Shown: positions 52,676 to 61,091, counted from the stretch's first letter. The stretch is 64,000 nucleotides of DNA from Microbacterium barkeri (GCF_027921765.1 NZ_BSEJ01000005.1:124001-188000), one strand, 5' to 3'. The notes: generated from the sequence alone by a model not told the origin. Numbers and translations are program-made.

Positions 52676-53968
52676 TCAGTCGCCCCAGGCCGCGTCCATG
52701 TCGGCGAGGACGGCGTCGACCGTCTTCTGGCCCGTGAGCAGGCCCTGCACGCCGCTCGAGAGCTTCTCGTAGACCTCGCCCTTCCAGAACGCGTTCGGGA
52801 GCCCCGCGTAATGGCCGGACTGCAGGAGATCCACCACGGGCTCGTAGATCGTGCCCGTGAGGTCGAGGCCCTCGATGCCGGAGACGGGGAGCTCGCCGGA
52901 GAGCTCGGAGAAGCGCTCCGCCTGCTCGGGCTGCGCGAGCCACTCGAGGAACTCGGCGGCCGCCTCCTTGTTCTCCGACGCCGCGTTGATCGAGATCGTG
53001 TAGTTCGAGCTCGCGATGAGGTACGGGTCGCCGCCGTCAGCGGGCGGGAAGGGCTGGATGGCCCACTCCACGTCGGGCGCGGCACGGCCGATCTCGACGG
53101 CCGACCCCGACGGGATGAAGCTCCCGAGCGAGGTGCCCTGCGCGAGGCCGTTCGTGATGGCATCGAACCCGGCGCCCTCGGCGCCGGGCTGGAAGCACCC
53201 GGCGTCCTTCATGTCGAGGATCGTCTGCAGCACGTCGTGCCATCCGTCGCTCTCGGCGAAGGTCACCTCGCCTGCGGCGCGCTGGTCGTTCCAGTCGGGC
53301 GTCTCGGCGTAGACGCGCGTTGCGGCGATGGCCTGGGCGGTGAGACCCGCATTGGGCGCGGCGGCGCCCGCGAGCACGACGAGCGACGCGCCGTTCTCGG
53401 CGACCTCGCCACAGGAGGCGAGCAGCTCGTCCGTCGTCGCGGGGAAGTCGTCGAGCCCCGCCTCCGCGGCGGCGGACATGTTCACGACGAGCGTCGAGAG
53501 GGTGAAGTCCATGGGCTGCCCGTAGACCTCCCCGTCCACCGTGAAGAGCGCGTCGGCGCCCTCGGGCACGAGACCGGCCGCGGTTTCGCCGAGCGGCTCG
53601 AGGAAGCCGGCCTCGGCGAGCGGGACGACGCTGCGGGGGTCACCCGATCCGGGGGTGGTCTGGATGACGTCGGGGGCGTTGCCGGCCTGCAGCTGCGTGC
53701 GGAGCGTCTCGCCGTAGCTGTCGTTCGGGAGCGGGTTCGTCGTGATGGTGACGCCGTCGTGCGCCTCCATGTACTCGTTCGCGAGGGTCTCGTAGGGGCT
53801 CTCGAGGTTGTTCGAGGTGGCGTACATGAAGCTGAACTCGACGGACTCTCCCCCGTCGTCGCCTCCGTCGCCCGAGCCATCCGAGCCGCCCGCGCATCCT
53901 GCGAGGAGGATGAGGCCCGCGGCGGGGATGGCGATCGCGGCGAGCCGCCGCGTGGTGCGCTGTGTCAT
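52676..53968 (-). CDS. ABC transporter sugar-binding lipoprotein, copy 2
   Basis: A 430-residue solute-binding lipoprotein with lipobox LAGC and Cys25. It parallels the adjacent copy along its length (YETLANEYMEAHDGVTITT; RVYAETPDWNDQRAAGEVTF; GVQGLLTGQKTVDAVLADMD), so the two arose by duplication. The start at 53968 has AAAGG upstream. It has its own island operator and its own terminator, and no permeases, so it probably shares the permease pair of copy 1 and widens its substrate range. Confidence 0.92.
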   Translation of the reverse strand: MTQRTTRRLAAIAIPAAGLILLAGCAGGSDGSGDGGDDGGESVEFSFMYATSNNLESPYETLANEYMEAHDGVTITTNPLPNDSYGETLRTQLQAGNAPDVIQTTPGSGDPRSVVPLAEAGFLEPLGETAAGLVPEGADALFTVDGEVYGQPMDFTLSTLVVNMSAAAEAGLDDFPATTDELLASCGEVAENGASLVVLAGAAAPNAGLTAQAIAATRVYAETPDWNDQRAAGEVTFAESDGWHDVLQTILDMKDAGCFQPGAEGAGFDAITNGLAQGTSLGSFIPSGSAVEIGRAAPDVEWAIQPFPPADGGDPYLIASSNYTISINAASENKEAAAEFLEWLAQPEQAERFSELSGELPVSGIEGLDLTGTIYEPVVDLLQSGHYAGLPNAFWKGEVYEKLSSGVQGLLTGQKTVDAVLADMDAAWGD

Positions 53969-54042
53969 GATCTGGCCTTTCTGACATCGTCGTCGGAAGT
54001 GCAGGGACAGGAGCTCGGGTGCTCCTGTCCACAGCATGACCG

Positions 54043-54067
54043 CGTTACGTCAGAAAGTCACATAAGT
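54043..54067 (-). promoter_or_regulatory. Island operator, site g
   Basis: On the minus strand CTTATG-N11-CGTAAC spans 54044-54066, 76-98 bases upstream of binding protein copy 2. The five AT-rich bases before and after the left arm extend the ACTTATGT pattern. No clear -10 was assigned. Confidence 0.6.
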
Positions 54068-54128
54068 GTTTCCGATGCGGGTTATCACCCGCGTGGAAGC
54101 CGCCCGTGCTCGGTCGGGCTGCCCGTGC

Positions 54129-55604
54129 TCAGGCGGGCTGCCCGGTGCGCATGCTCGCGCGGATGAGGTCGTGCTGGCGCCGCACGAGGGCGAGCGGGTC
54201 GACCTCGCCGAGCTCGGCGAACGCGTGACCCTCCCACTCGCTCGACCAGAAGCCGCGATAGCCGCCCTCCACGAACACGCGCACGAGCTCGGGGTAGTCG
54301 ATCGCGGGCTCCTGGCCGGCTTCGTCGATGTCGTAGAACTTGGCGTGCACGTGCAGGATCTGCGGCATGATGTCGGCCCACTCCCGCGGGTCGACGTGGC
54401 CGTGCATGTTGAAGGCCAGGTGGGCGAACGAGCCGAGCCGGCCCGGGTCGAAGTCGCGACCGCGCAGGTACGCGATGAACTCCTCCTGCCGTGCGCGCAT
54501 GGGCTCATCCGTCGCCCAGATCTCCTGCAGCCGCGTGACGGCCTCGTCGTCGAGGCCCGCGCGCCGCACGGCGCGCAGCAGCGTCGGCGACATCGCCCGC
54601 ATCGTCGCCGAGAAGTCGGCGACGAAGCCCAGCAGGGGCGAGTCGAGCTCCGCGTACAGGTCGCGGATGCGGAGCACCTCGGGGGCGTTCGGCCCGGAGG
54701 GCGCATGGATCTCGTACGCGAGACGGAGGTCGAGCTCCTCGGCCACGGGCAGCAGCCGACGCAGCAGGTCGGGCTTGGCCGACTGGATGCGCACGAGCGG
54801 GAAGCCGAGGCGCTTCGCGCCGCGGAAGAGCAGCTCGGTGACCTCGAACTCCTCATCGGACGTCATGTCGCGGTCGCGTCGACGCCCCATGTCGAGGTTC
54901 GCGCCGAACGAGCTCGCCTCGAAGCCGTGCCGGTCGAACGCCGCGCGCCACGCGCGCTCGAACTCCTCCGACACCCGCGGGTAGGTCGGCACCATCTGCG
55001 ATGCGACGATCTCGATGCCCGGGCCGATGCCGAGCTCGGCGACGCGATCGAGCAGGCCGTCGAAGTCGTACCACCCGGCCCGGAACTCCGCGCTCGCGGA
55101 GTACAGCGTCAGGCCGAGACGGAACGGGTCGTCATTGGATCGCTCGGGCGCCGGCGGCACCTCGAGCTCGAGGCCGACGGGCGCGGCGTCGCGGTCGGTG
55201 GCCGTGAGCGTCAGCTCGTGGTGCACGACGTTCGGCACGTACAGCCCGGGGCCACCGTCCTGCCCCGGCGCGATCTGCATGTAGGGCAGGCGCAGCTCGC
55301 CGTGCAGCACGACCTCGTGCGTCTCGCCGAGAGCGATCGGCGCCTCGCGGCGGACGATGAGAAGCGGATGGTCCTGCAGATACCAGAGGACGTCGCTCTG
55401 CTGCGGGAGGTCGGCGATCGCGTAGCGCGTGCCGTTCAGCTCGAAGGCGAGATCGCTCTCGGGAACCTGCTCGCCGTCGACCGTGAGGGCGATGCTCGTG
55501 ACGGAGGACAGCCAGAGGCTCCGATACCACGGGATGGTGAGCTGGAGCGCCGCTCCGTCGGGGTGGACGCGGAGGCTCGCGGCATCGAGCAGACCGTTGG
55601 GCAT
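54129..55604 (-). CDS. CarB-CarC fusion: single-chain C-glycoside deglycosidase candidate
   Basis: A 491-residue protein. Residues 1-135 are a complete CarB/DUF6379 domain (LTIPWYRSLWLSSVTSIALTV, FELNGTRYAIADLPQQ, LPYMQIAPGQDGGPGLYV). After a linker at about 136-160 comes a full CarC TIM barrel with Glu298 (LAYEIHAPSGP), Asp330 (GFVADFSAT), His420 (LHVHAKFYDI) and Glu456 (SSEWEGHAF). Both halves closely match the separate copy 2 subunits. AAGGAG precedes the ATG. It is the only gene behind its promoter. One continuous frame supports a real fusion rather than a sequencing artefact. Confidence 0.82.
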   Translation of the reverse strand: MPNGLLDAASLRVHPDGAALQLTIPWYRSLWLSSVTSIALTVDGEQVPESDLAFELNGTRYAIADLPQQSDVLWYLQDHPLLIVRREAPIALGETHEVVLHGELRLPYMQIAPGQDGGPGLYVPNVVHHELTLTATDRDAAPVGLELEVPPAPERSNDDPFRLGLTLYSASAEFRAGWYDFDGLLDRVAELGIGPGIEIVASQMVPTYPRVSEEFERAWRAAFDRHGFEASSFGANLDMGRRRDRDMTSDEEFEVTELLFRGAKRLGFPLVRIQSAKPDLLRRLLPVAEELDLRLAYEIHAPSGPNAPEVLRIRDLYAELDSPLLGFVADFSATMRAMSPTLLRAVRRAGLDDEAVTRLQEIWATDEPMRARQEEFIAYLRGRDFDPGRLGSFAHLAFNMHGHVDPREWADIMPQILHVHAKFYDIDEAGQEPAIDYPELVRVFVEGGYRGFWSSEWEGHAFAELGEVDPLALVRRQHDLIRASMRTGQPA

Positions 55605-55638
55605 GGCGACTCCTTCGTCGGCGGATTCGTATACGCCG

Positions 55639-55674
55639 AGAGTAGACCTACTTTGGCCTCTTTTCAACATAAGC
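55639..55674 (-). promoter_or_regulatory. Promoter with island operator, site h, for the CarB-CarC fusion
   Basis: A near-consensus -35 TTGAAA (55662-55667) and -10 TACTCT (55639-55644), spaced by 17 bases on the minus strand. The operator CTTATG-N11-CCAAAG covers 55651-55673 and overlaps the -35. It is the best-supported promoter in the island. Confidence 0.75.
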
Positions 55675-55689
55675 CCGACGGAGCACACG

Positions 55690-55723
55690 ACGGCGCCGCC
55701 CCGGAACCCCGGGGCGGCGCCGT
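55690..55723. terminator. Terminator ending the minus-strand Gfo/Idh-TIM operon
   Basis: A perfect 15-base stem (55690-55704 with 55709-55723) and 4-base loop, 12 bases beyond the stop codon of the TIM gene at 55735. It separates that operon from the CarB-CarC fusion promoter. Confidence 0.85.
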
Positions 55724-55734
55724 GCCGGGTGCGT

Positions 55735-56748
55735 CTACTGGTTGCTGAACGCGGCGTCGAACGACGCCTCGGGGAGCTTCCACAGCAGCGAGCGGATGTA
55801 GCCGACCGCCTCGGCTGCCCCGTGCAGCCGGTCCATCCCGGCGTCCTCCCACTCGATCGAGATCGGGCCGTCGTAGCCGATCGCGGCGAGCGCGCGGAAC
55901 GCGTCCTCCCACGGGATGTCGCCGTGCCCGGTCGAGACGAAATCCCACCCTCGCCGCGGGTCGCCCCACGCGAGGTGCGACCCGAGGATGCCCTGCCGAC
56001 CGGATGCCCTGCGGATCCGCGTGTCCTTGCAGTCGACGTGGTAGATCCGGTCGGCGAAGTCCGTGATGAACGCGACCGTGTCGACGCCCTGCCACGCCAT
56101 GTGCGACGGGTCCCAGTTGAACCCGAAGGCCTCGCGCCGGTCGATGGCTTCGAGGGTCCGGACGCTCGTCCAGTAGTCGTACGCGATCTCGGAGGGGTGC
56201 ACCTCGTGCGCGAACCGGACGCCCTCGGCGTCGAACACGTCGAGGATCGGGTTCCACCGGTTCGCGAAGTCCTCGTAGCCCGCGTCGATGACGTCGGCGG
56301 GAACGGGCGGGAACATCGCGACGTAGGGCCAGATCTTCGATCCCGTGAAGCCGACGACCGTGTCGGCGCCGAGCTTGCGCGCGACGCGGGCGGCACGCTT
56401 CATGTCCTCGGCCGCGCGCCGGCGCACGCCCTCGCCATCGCCATCCCCCCACACGTAGTCGCGCAGGATCGCCTGATGGCGGAAGTCGATCGGGTCGTCG
56501 CACACGGCCTGCCCGGCGAGGTGGTTCGAGATCGCCCACACCTTGAGCCCGTAGCGGTCCAGGATGTCGAGACGCGACTGCACGTACGCGTCGTCCTCGT
56601 CGGCCCGCTGCAGATCGAGGTGGTCGCCCGACGCGGCGATCTCGAGCCCGTCGTAGCCCCACTCGGCCGCGCGGCGCGCGAGCTCCTCGAACGGCATGTC
56701 GGCCCACTGGCCGGTGAACAGCGTGACGGGATGGCGCGCCTCGGCCAT
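55735..56748 (-). CDS. Sugar phosphate isomerase/epimerase-like TIM barrel, copy 2 of a paralogous pair
   Basis: A 337-residue paralogue of the 36578-37579 protein ([57 protein letters not shown]). Metal positions: Glu182, Asp213 (NWDPSHM) and a final Glu, but Asp239 (YHVDCKD) stands where copy 1 has His235. The start at 56748 has GAGGAGG upstream; an ATG at 56769 overlapping the previous stop is less likely. Last gene of the operon with two Gfo/Idh dehydrogenases, so it likely handles an oxidised sugar. Confidence 0.85.
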   Translation of the reverse strand: MAEARHPVTLFTGQWADMPFEELARRAAEWGYDGLEIAASGDHLDLQRADEDDAYVQSRLDILDRYGLKVWAISNHLAGQAVCDDPIDFRHQAILRDYVWGDGDGEGVRRRAAEDMKRAARVARKLGADTVVGFTGSKIWPYVAMFPPVPADVIDAGYEDFANRWNPILDVFDAEGVRFAHEVHPSEIAYDYWTSVRTLEAIDRREAFGFNWDPSHMAWQGVDTVAFITDFADRIYHVDCKDTRIRRASGRQGILGSHLAWGDPRRGWDFVSTGHGDIPWEDAFRALAAIGYDGPISIEWEDAGMDRLHGAAEAVGYIRSLLWKLPEASFDAAFSNQ

Positions 56749-56765
56749 GGATCCTCCTCCGGTCG

Positions 56766-57848
56766 TCATGCGTCCACCGGCGTCTCGACCCACGCGCCCG
56801 TGCGCGCGGACTCGACGACGGCCTCGGTCAGCTGCGCGGCGCGCAGGCCGTCGCGGAACGACGGCAGCCCCTCGGGCTCCGCCCCCGCGGTCGCGGCGTA
56901 TGCGTCCGACACGAAGGCGTTGAACGCGTCCTGATACCCCATCGGGTGACCCGAGGGGACGCGGCACAGGCGCGCGGCGTCGGGGGCGAGCAGGCCCTCC
57001 TCGCGCGGGAGCAGGAGCGAGCCGTCGCGCCGGCCGATCCACAGGTCCTCGGGGCGCTCCTGCTCGAAGCGGTAGGCCGCATCGCCCGTGTGCACCTCGA
57101 GCACGAGACCGTTCTTGCGGCCGGCCGCCATCTGGCTGACGAGCGCCGTGCCGGGTGCCCCTCCCGAGAGCTGGAACAGGACGGCGGCGATGTCCTCGTT
57201 CGCGACCGGATGCCCGGCGCGCTCCTCGAAGACGGTGCGGGTGAGCGCGCTGAGCTTCACGACCCGCTCGCCCGTCACGAACTCGAGGAGGTCGAACAGG
57301 TGCGAGCCGATGTCGGCGAACGCGCGGGATGCGCCGCCCTCCGCGCCGGCTCGCCAGTTGCCGTCCTCGGCGCCCAGCAGCCAGTCCTGGAGGTACGCCG
57401 CGTCGATCGAGAGCACGGCCTCGCCGCTCTCGGCGATGCGGGCGCGCGCCTCGCGGACCATCGGGTGGTAGCGGTAGACGAACGGGACGGCGCCGACGAG
57501 ACCCGAGCCGGCCTGCGCCTCCACGAGGCGGCGCGCATCGGCCGCGGTCGTGGCGATGGGCTTCTCGCACACGACGTGCTTGCCCGCCGCGAGCGCCGCG
57601 AGCGTCTGCTCGGCGTGCTGCGCGTTCGGCGTGCACACGTGCACGACGTCGACGTCGTGGTCGTCGAGGAGCGCGTCGTAGCCCGAGAAGGCGTTCTCGA
57701 TGTCGAGGTCGGCCGCGGCAGAGGAGGCCCGCTCGGCCGACGAGGAGCTGATGCCGCGCAGTCGGGCGCCGGCGGCCCGCGCGGCCCGGCTGTGCACGCG
57801 GGCCATGAACCCGCCGCCGACGAAGCCGGCTCCGATCTCAGAGCTCAT
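56766..57848 (-). CDS. Gfo/Idh/MocA-family oxidoreductase
   Basis: A 360-residue dehydrogenase: Rossmann start GFVGGGFMARVHSRAA, EKPIA at 95-99 and the C-terminal FADIGSHLFDLLEF that supplies a substrate-binding His. Likely uses NAD(P) to oxidise or reduce a sugar or keto-sugar. It overlaps the preceding Gfo/Idh gene by 11 bases and precedes the TIM gene. The two Gfo/Idh enzymes of this operon are not close copies, so they may act in sequence. Confidence 0.88.
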   Translation of the reverse strand: MSSEIGAGFVGGGFMARVHSRAARAAGARLRGISSSSAERASSAAADLDIENAFSGYDALLDDHDVDVVHVCTPNAQHAEQTLAALAAGKHVVCEKPIATTAADARRLVEAQAGSGLVGAVPFVYRYHPMVREARARIAESGEAVLSIDAAYLQDWLLGAEDGNWRAGAEGGASRAFADIGSHLFDLLEFVTGERVVKLSALTRTVFEERAGHPVANEDIAAVLFQLSGGAPGTALVSQMAAGRKNGLVLEVHTGDAAYRFEQERPEDLWIGRRDGSLLLPREEGLLAPDAARLCRVPSGHPMGYQDAFNAFVSDAYAATAGAEPEGLPSFRDGLRAAQLTEAVVESARTGAWVETPVDA

Positions 57849-58950
57849 AGGGCGTCCAGTCCGCGGGGATCGGCGCGGGGCGCTCGATCCGGCTCTCGAC
57901 CGCGACCGTCTCGCCGGTCTCGATGGACCGCTCGATCGCGATCATCGTCTCGAGCACGTGCAGGCCGATCTCGCCCGACGCGCGGTGCGGGCGGTCCTCC
58001 CGGATGGCGCGCACCATGTCGATCACGCCCAGACCGCGGCCGCCCACGACGCCGTCGCTCTCGAGCTCCTCCCACTGCTGCTCGCGCGGGTCGCCGCCCG
58101 CGCGGATGATCCGCAGCGGCCCCTCGAACATGTTCGGGTCCGGGATCGAGAGGGTGCCCTCGGTGCCGGTGATCTCGACCACGCCCATGCGCATGAGGGG
58201 CGACTCCCAGCTGAAGATGCTCGAGCTCGTTCCGCCGCCTTCGAACTCGAGGTTCGCGTTGACGTGCGTCGGGACGAGCACCGGGAACTCCGCCCCCGCG
58301 CGGTCGCCCGCGACGACCGTGCGGGTGGGCGTGCTCGTGAGACCGAAGGCCGAGGCCTTCGCGACCGAGCCGAACACGTTGACGAGCGTCGTCAGGTAGT
58401 ACGGGCCCATGTCGAAGACCGGTCCGGCGCCGGGCAGGAAGAAGAAGTCGGGGTTCGGGTGCCACTTGTCGGGGCCGAGGCTCATCATCGCCGTCGACGC
58501 GCCGATCGGCTGGCCGATCTCGCCGCGCGCGATCGCCCGCAGCGCGCTCTGCACGCCGCGGCCGAGCACCGTGTCGGGGGCGATGCCCACGCGCAGGCCC
58601 TTCTCGGCGGCGCGCTTCACGAGGCCCTGACCCGAGGCGAAGTCGACCGCGATGGGCTTCTCGCTCCACACGTGCTTGCCGGCGTCGATCGCCGCGAGCG
58701 ACACCTCGGCGTGCACCGCCGGGATCGTCAGGTTGACGACGAGCTCGACATCGGGGTGCGCGAGGATCTCGTCGGGCGAGCCCGACACCGGCACGCCGTG
58801 CTTCTCGGCCTGCGCCTTCGCGCGCACCGTGTCGATGTCGCCGATCGCGACGACCTCGACGTCGGGGAACTGCGCGAGGTGCTCGAGGTAGGTGTCGCTG
58901 ATCATCCCCGCGCCGATGAATCCGACGCCGACGGGGTGGTGTTCGCTCAC
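57838..58950 (-). CDS. Gfo/Idh/MocA-family oxidoreductase
   Basis: A 370-residue dehydrogenase starting at GTG 58950 (VGVGFIGAGMISDTY). EKPIA is at 97-101 and FDMGPYYLTTLVNVFG in the C-terminal domain matches the DMG-type branch of the family. The ribosome site before the GTG is weak (AAAGAGAG). A 38-base gap separates it from the upstream TIM gene. Probable sugar or sugar-acid dehydrogenase of the same pathway. Confidence 0.88.
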   Translation of the reverse strand: MSEHHPVGVGFIGAGMISDTYLEHLAQFPDVEVVAIGDIDTVRAKAQAEKHGVPVSGSPDEILAHPDVELVVNLTIPAVHAEVSLAAIDAGKHVWSEKPIAVDFASGQGLVKRAAEKGLRVGIAPDTVLGRGVQSALRAIARGEIGQPIGASTAMMSLGPDKWHPNPDFFFLPGAGPVFDMGPYYLTTLVNVFGSVAKASAFGLTSTPTRTVVAGDRAGAEFPVLVPTHVNANLEFEGGGTSSSIFSWESPLMRMGVVEITGTEGTLSIPDPNMFEGPLRIIRAGGDPREQQWEELESDGVVGGRGLGVIDMVRAIREDRPHRASGEIGLHVLETMIAIERSIETGETVAVESRIERPAPIPADWTPYEL

Positions 58951-58988
58951 GGGACGCTCTCTTTCTCTCTGGTTCGGGATGGCGGCTG

Positions 58989-59753
58989 TCACGCGCCGAG
59001 CAGCGCGCGCGTTCCCGCGAGGCCCTGGGCGATGCCGTCGAAGATGTCGCCGCGGTACTCGTCGAACTCGACGACGAGCAGCTCGGCCGCGGGCGCGGCG
59101 GCGAGCACGGGCTGCCACGCGATCGCGCCCTGTCCCGCGGGCAGCTGGTCCTCGCGGTCCTTGCTCAGCGCGCCGTCGACGAGGGGTGCGTCCTTGATGT
59201 GGAGCTGCCGGACCCGGTCGCCGAGCGACGTGAGCAGAGCCGGCACATCCGCGCCGCCGACGGCGGCCCAGTACGCATCGACCTCGAGACCGACGTCGGC
59301 CGGGAGTGCGCCGGCGAGGACCTCGAGGGCCGTCTCGCCGTCGAAGACGTTCTCCACCTCCCAGAAGTGGTTGTGGTAGCCGAACGCGAGGCCGTACGCC
59401 TTCGCCTTCTCGGCGTGCGCGGCGAGCTCGTCGGCGATGCGGAGTACCTCGTCGCGGCTCGTCCAGCGCTCGGGCGCGATGAACGGGTCGATGAGCGTCT
59501 TCACGCCGAGGGCCTGCGCGGCTTCGAAGAACTGCTCGGGCTCGCCGCTCGAGAGCACCGCGTGAGCGGTGGGAGCGGTGAGGCCGTGCGCCGCGAGGCC
59601 CGCCTCGAGCTGCGCGCGCCACTCGACGATGTTGAAGAGCTCGATCTGCTCGAAGCCGATCTCGGCCGCGCGGGCGAGCGCGGCGCCCGCATCCTCGGCC
59701 ACCGCCTCTCGGATCGTGTACAGCTGGAGCGCGATGGCGGGGGCAGAGGTCAT
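58989..59753 (-). CDS. Sugar phosphate isomerase/epimerase-like TIM barrel
   Basis: A 254-residue xylose-isomerase-like protein: IALQLYTIREAVAEDAG, FGYHNHFWEVE, LEVDAYWAAVGG, QLHIKDAPL and VVEFDEYRGD. These carry the Glu, Asp, His and Glu metal positions of the group. It resembles IolE/IolI-type inosose or keto-sugar enzymes and has no CarB partner. It is the first gene of the minus-strand operon, whose promoter lies in 59754-59866. Confidence 0.82.
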   Translation of the reverse strand: MTSAPAIALQLYTIREAVAEDAGAALARAAEIGFEQIELFNIVEWRAQLEAGLAAHGLTAPTAHAVLSSGEPEQFFEAAQALGVKTLIDPFIAPERWTSRDEVLRIADELAAHAEKAKAYGLAFGYHNHFWEVENVFDGETALEVLAGALPADVGLEVDAYWAAVGGADVPALLTSLGDRVRQLHIKDAPLVDGALSKDREDQLPAGQGAIAWQPVLAAAPAAELLVVEFDEYRGDIFDGIAQGLAGTRALLGA

Positions 59754-59866
59754 GTGACTCTTCTCTCGACGGTGAGGTCTCGGGGATGGCGCGCTCTCGC
59801 AGGCGCGTCCCCGACGGTATCAGGACTTCCGTCGATCAACAAGCAAAAGTTGCGTGTTCCCAGACA

Positions 59867-59907
59867 GAGGAGGAGGCGCCCGCCTCCCCCGCGGGCGCCT
59901 CCTCCTC
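59867..59907. terminator. Terminator after ribose-type binding protein
   Basis: A perfect 17-base stem (59867-59883 with 59891-59907) and a 7-base loop, 21 bases beyond the stop of the minus-strand binding-protein gene. Beyond it, 59821-59866 holds an AT-richer block (CAAGCAAAAGTTGCG) that probably carries the promoter of the downstream operon. Confidence 0.82.
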
Positions 59908-59928
59908 GGCTCTTCCGGGCTCGACCCG

Positions 59929-60981
59929 TCAGGACTCGAACGCGAGGTCGATGAACTCCTCGACGTTGTCCTTCGTCACGACGGGCGCGTCGAGCACGAT
60001 CCGATACGGCACGCTCGGCGTGACGAGATCGCTCATCGTCTTCTCCTGCGCCACGAGGCGCGCGAGCGCGATGCCGTCGGCCGCCTGCGTCGAGGGGTAG
60101 ATGACCGTCGCCTTGATGACGCTGTCGTCCGCCTCGATCCGCTCCATCATGTTGACGCTGCCTGCGCCGCCCACGAGGAAGAACTCGTCGCGGCCCGCGG
60201 CCTCTATCGCGGCCATCACGCCGACGCCCTGGTCGTCGTCGTGGTTCCAGATCGCGTCGATCTCGGGGTTCGCCGAGAGCAGCTGCGAGGCCGCCGCCTC
60301 GCCGCCGGCCACGGTGAAGTCGGCGGCTACGCGGGCCGACACCTCGAGACCGCAGTCCTCGAGGGCGTCAGCGAAGCCCTGCGACCGGTCCTGCGTGAGC
60401 GGGAGGGAGTCGATGCCCGCGATCTCGGCGACGACCGCGTCGCTCTGCCCCTCGAGCTCCTCGCAGATGTAGGTGCCGGCGCTCACGCCCATGCCGTAGT
60501 TGTCGCCGAGGATGGTGACGCGCGAGGCGAACGTGCTCGAGAACTCCCGGTCGACGTTGATGACCGGGATGCCCGCCTCCATGGCCTGGATCGCGACCTC
60601 GGTGAGCGCGGCGCCATCCGTGGGGAGCAGGACGATGGCGTCGACTCCCTCGTTGATGAACTGCTCGACCGCCGCGATCTGCTGACTCGCGTCGTTGGTG
60701 CCCTCCGCCTGCCGCAGCTCGACGTCGCCGAAGCTCTCAGCCGCGGCGAGCGCGCCGGAGTTGATGGCGCCCAGCCAGCCGTGATCGGCCTCCGGCCCCG
60801 ACCATCCGATGACGACCGTGTCGCCCTCCTCGGCGTTCTCGTCACTCGTCGTGCCCTGGTCGACGACGTCGCCCTCGCCCTCGTCGCCGTCGCTGGTGCA
60901 CCCGGCGAGCAGGCCGATCGTCGCGAGTGCCGCCATCCCCGCGACCGCAGCGCGTCCTGCGCGCGTGCGCACTGTGCCCAT
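59929..60981 (-). CDS. ABC transporter sugar-binding lipoprotein, ribose/periplasmic type 1
   Basis: A 350-residue binding protein of the RbsB/XylF type. Lipobox LAGC with Cys28, then an acidic linker (DGDEGEGDVVDQ), then VVIGWSGPEADHGWLGAI and the DAIVLLPTDG hinge region typical of the family. AAGGAGG precedes the ATG. It is divergent from the matching ATPase and permease genes, unusual for this system but compatible with one importer. Probable ligand: a pentose, inositol or other small sugar. Confidence 0.92.
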   Translation of the reverse strand: MGTVRTRAGRAAVAGMAALATIGLLAGCTSDGDEGEGDVVDQGTTSDENAEEGDTVVIGWSGPEADHGWLGAINSGALAAAESFGDVELRQAEGTNDASQQIAAVEQFINEGVDAIVLLPTDGAALTEVAIQAMEAGIPVINVDREFSSTFASRVTILGDNYGMGVSAGTYICEELEGQSDAVVAEIAGIDSLPLTQDRSQGFADALEDCGLEVSARVAADFTVAGGEAAASQLLSANPEIDAIWNHDDDQGVGVMAAIEAAGRDEFFLVGGAGSVNMMERIEADDSVIKATVIYPSTQAADGIALARLVAQEKTMSDLVTPSVPYRIVLDAPVVTKDNVEEFIDLAFES

Positions 60982-61091
60982 GTCTCCTCCTTGAAACGTG
61001 ATGCAGATGCGGTCAAGCTAACAGCCTTGCGGACGCCTGTACAGGTTCTGACTCATCGACAGCAGAAGCCCCGCGGTGTTAGGTTTCAGCC
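60982..61091. promoter_or_regulatory. Divergent promoter region of the ribose-type ABC system
   Basis: A 110-base gap between the binding-protein and ATPase genes. It holds a perfect 10-base palindrome CCTGTACAGG at 61036-61045, near the middle, a candidate operator for the ROK protein at 63706. No island-type CTTATG repeat is present. Confidence 0.45.

Noticed and set aside
23973..55604. Integrated mobile element or genomic island with attachment sites
   Set aside because: No integrase, transposase, tRNA target or flanking direct repeats were seen, and base composition matches the surroundings. Horizontal origin remains possible but unsupported.
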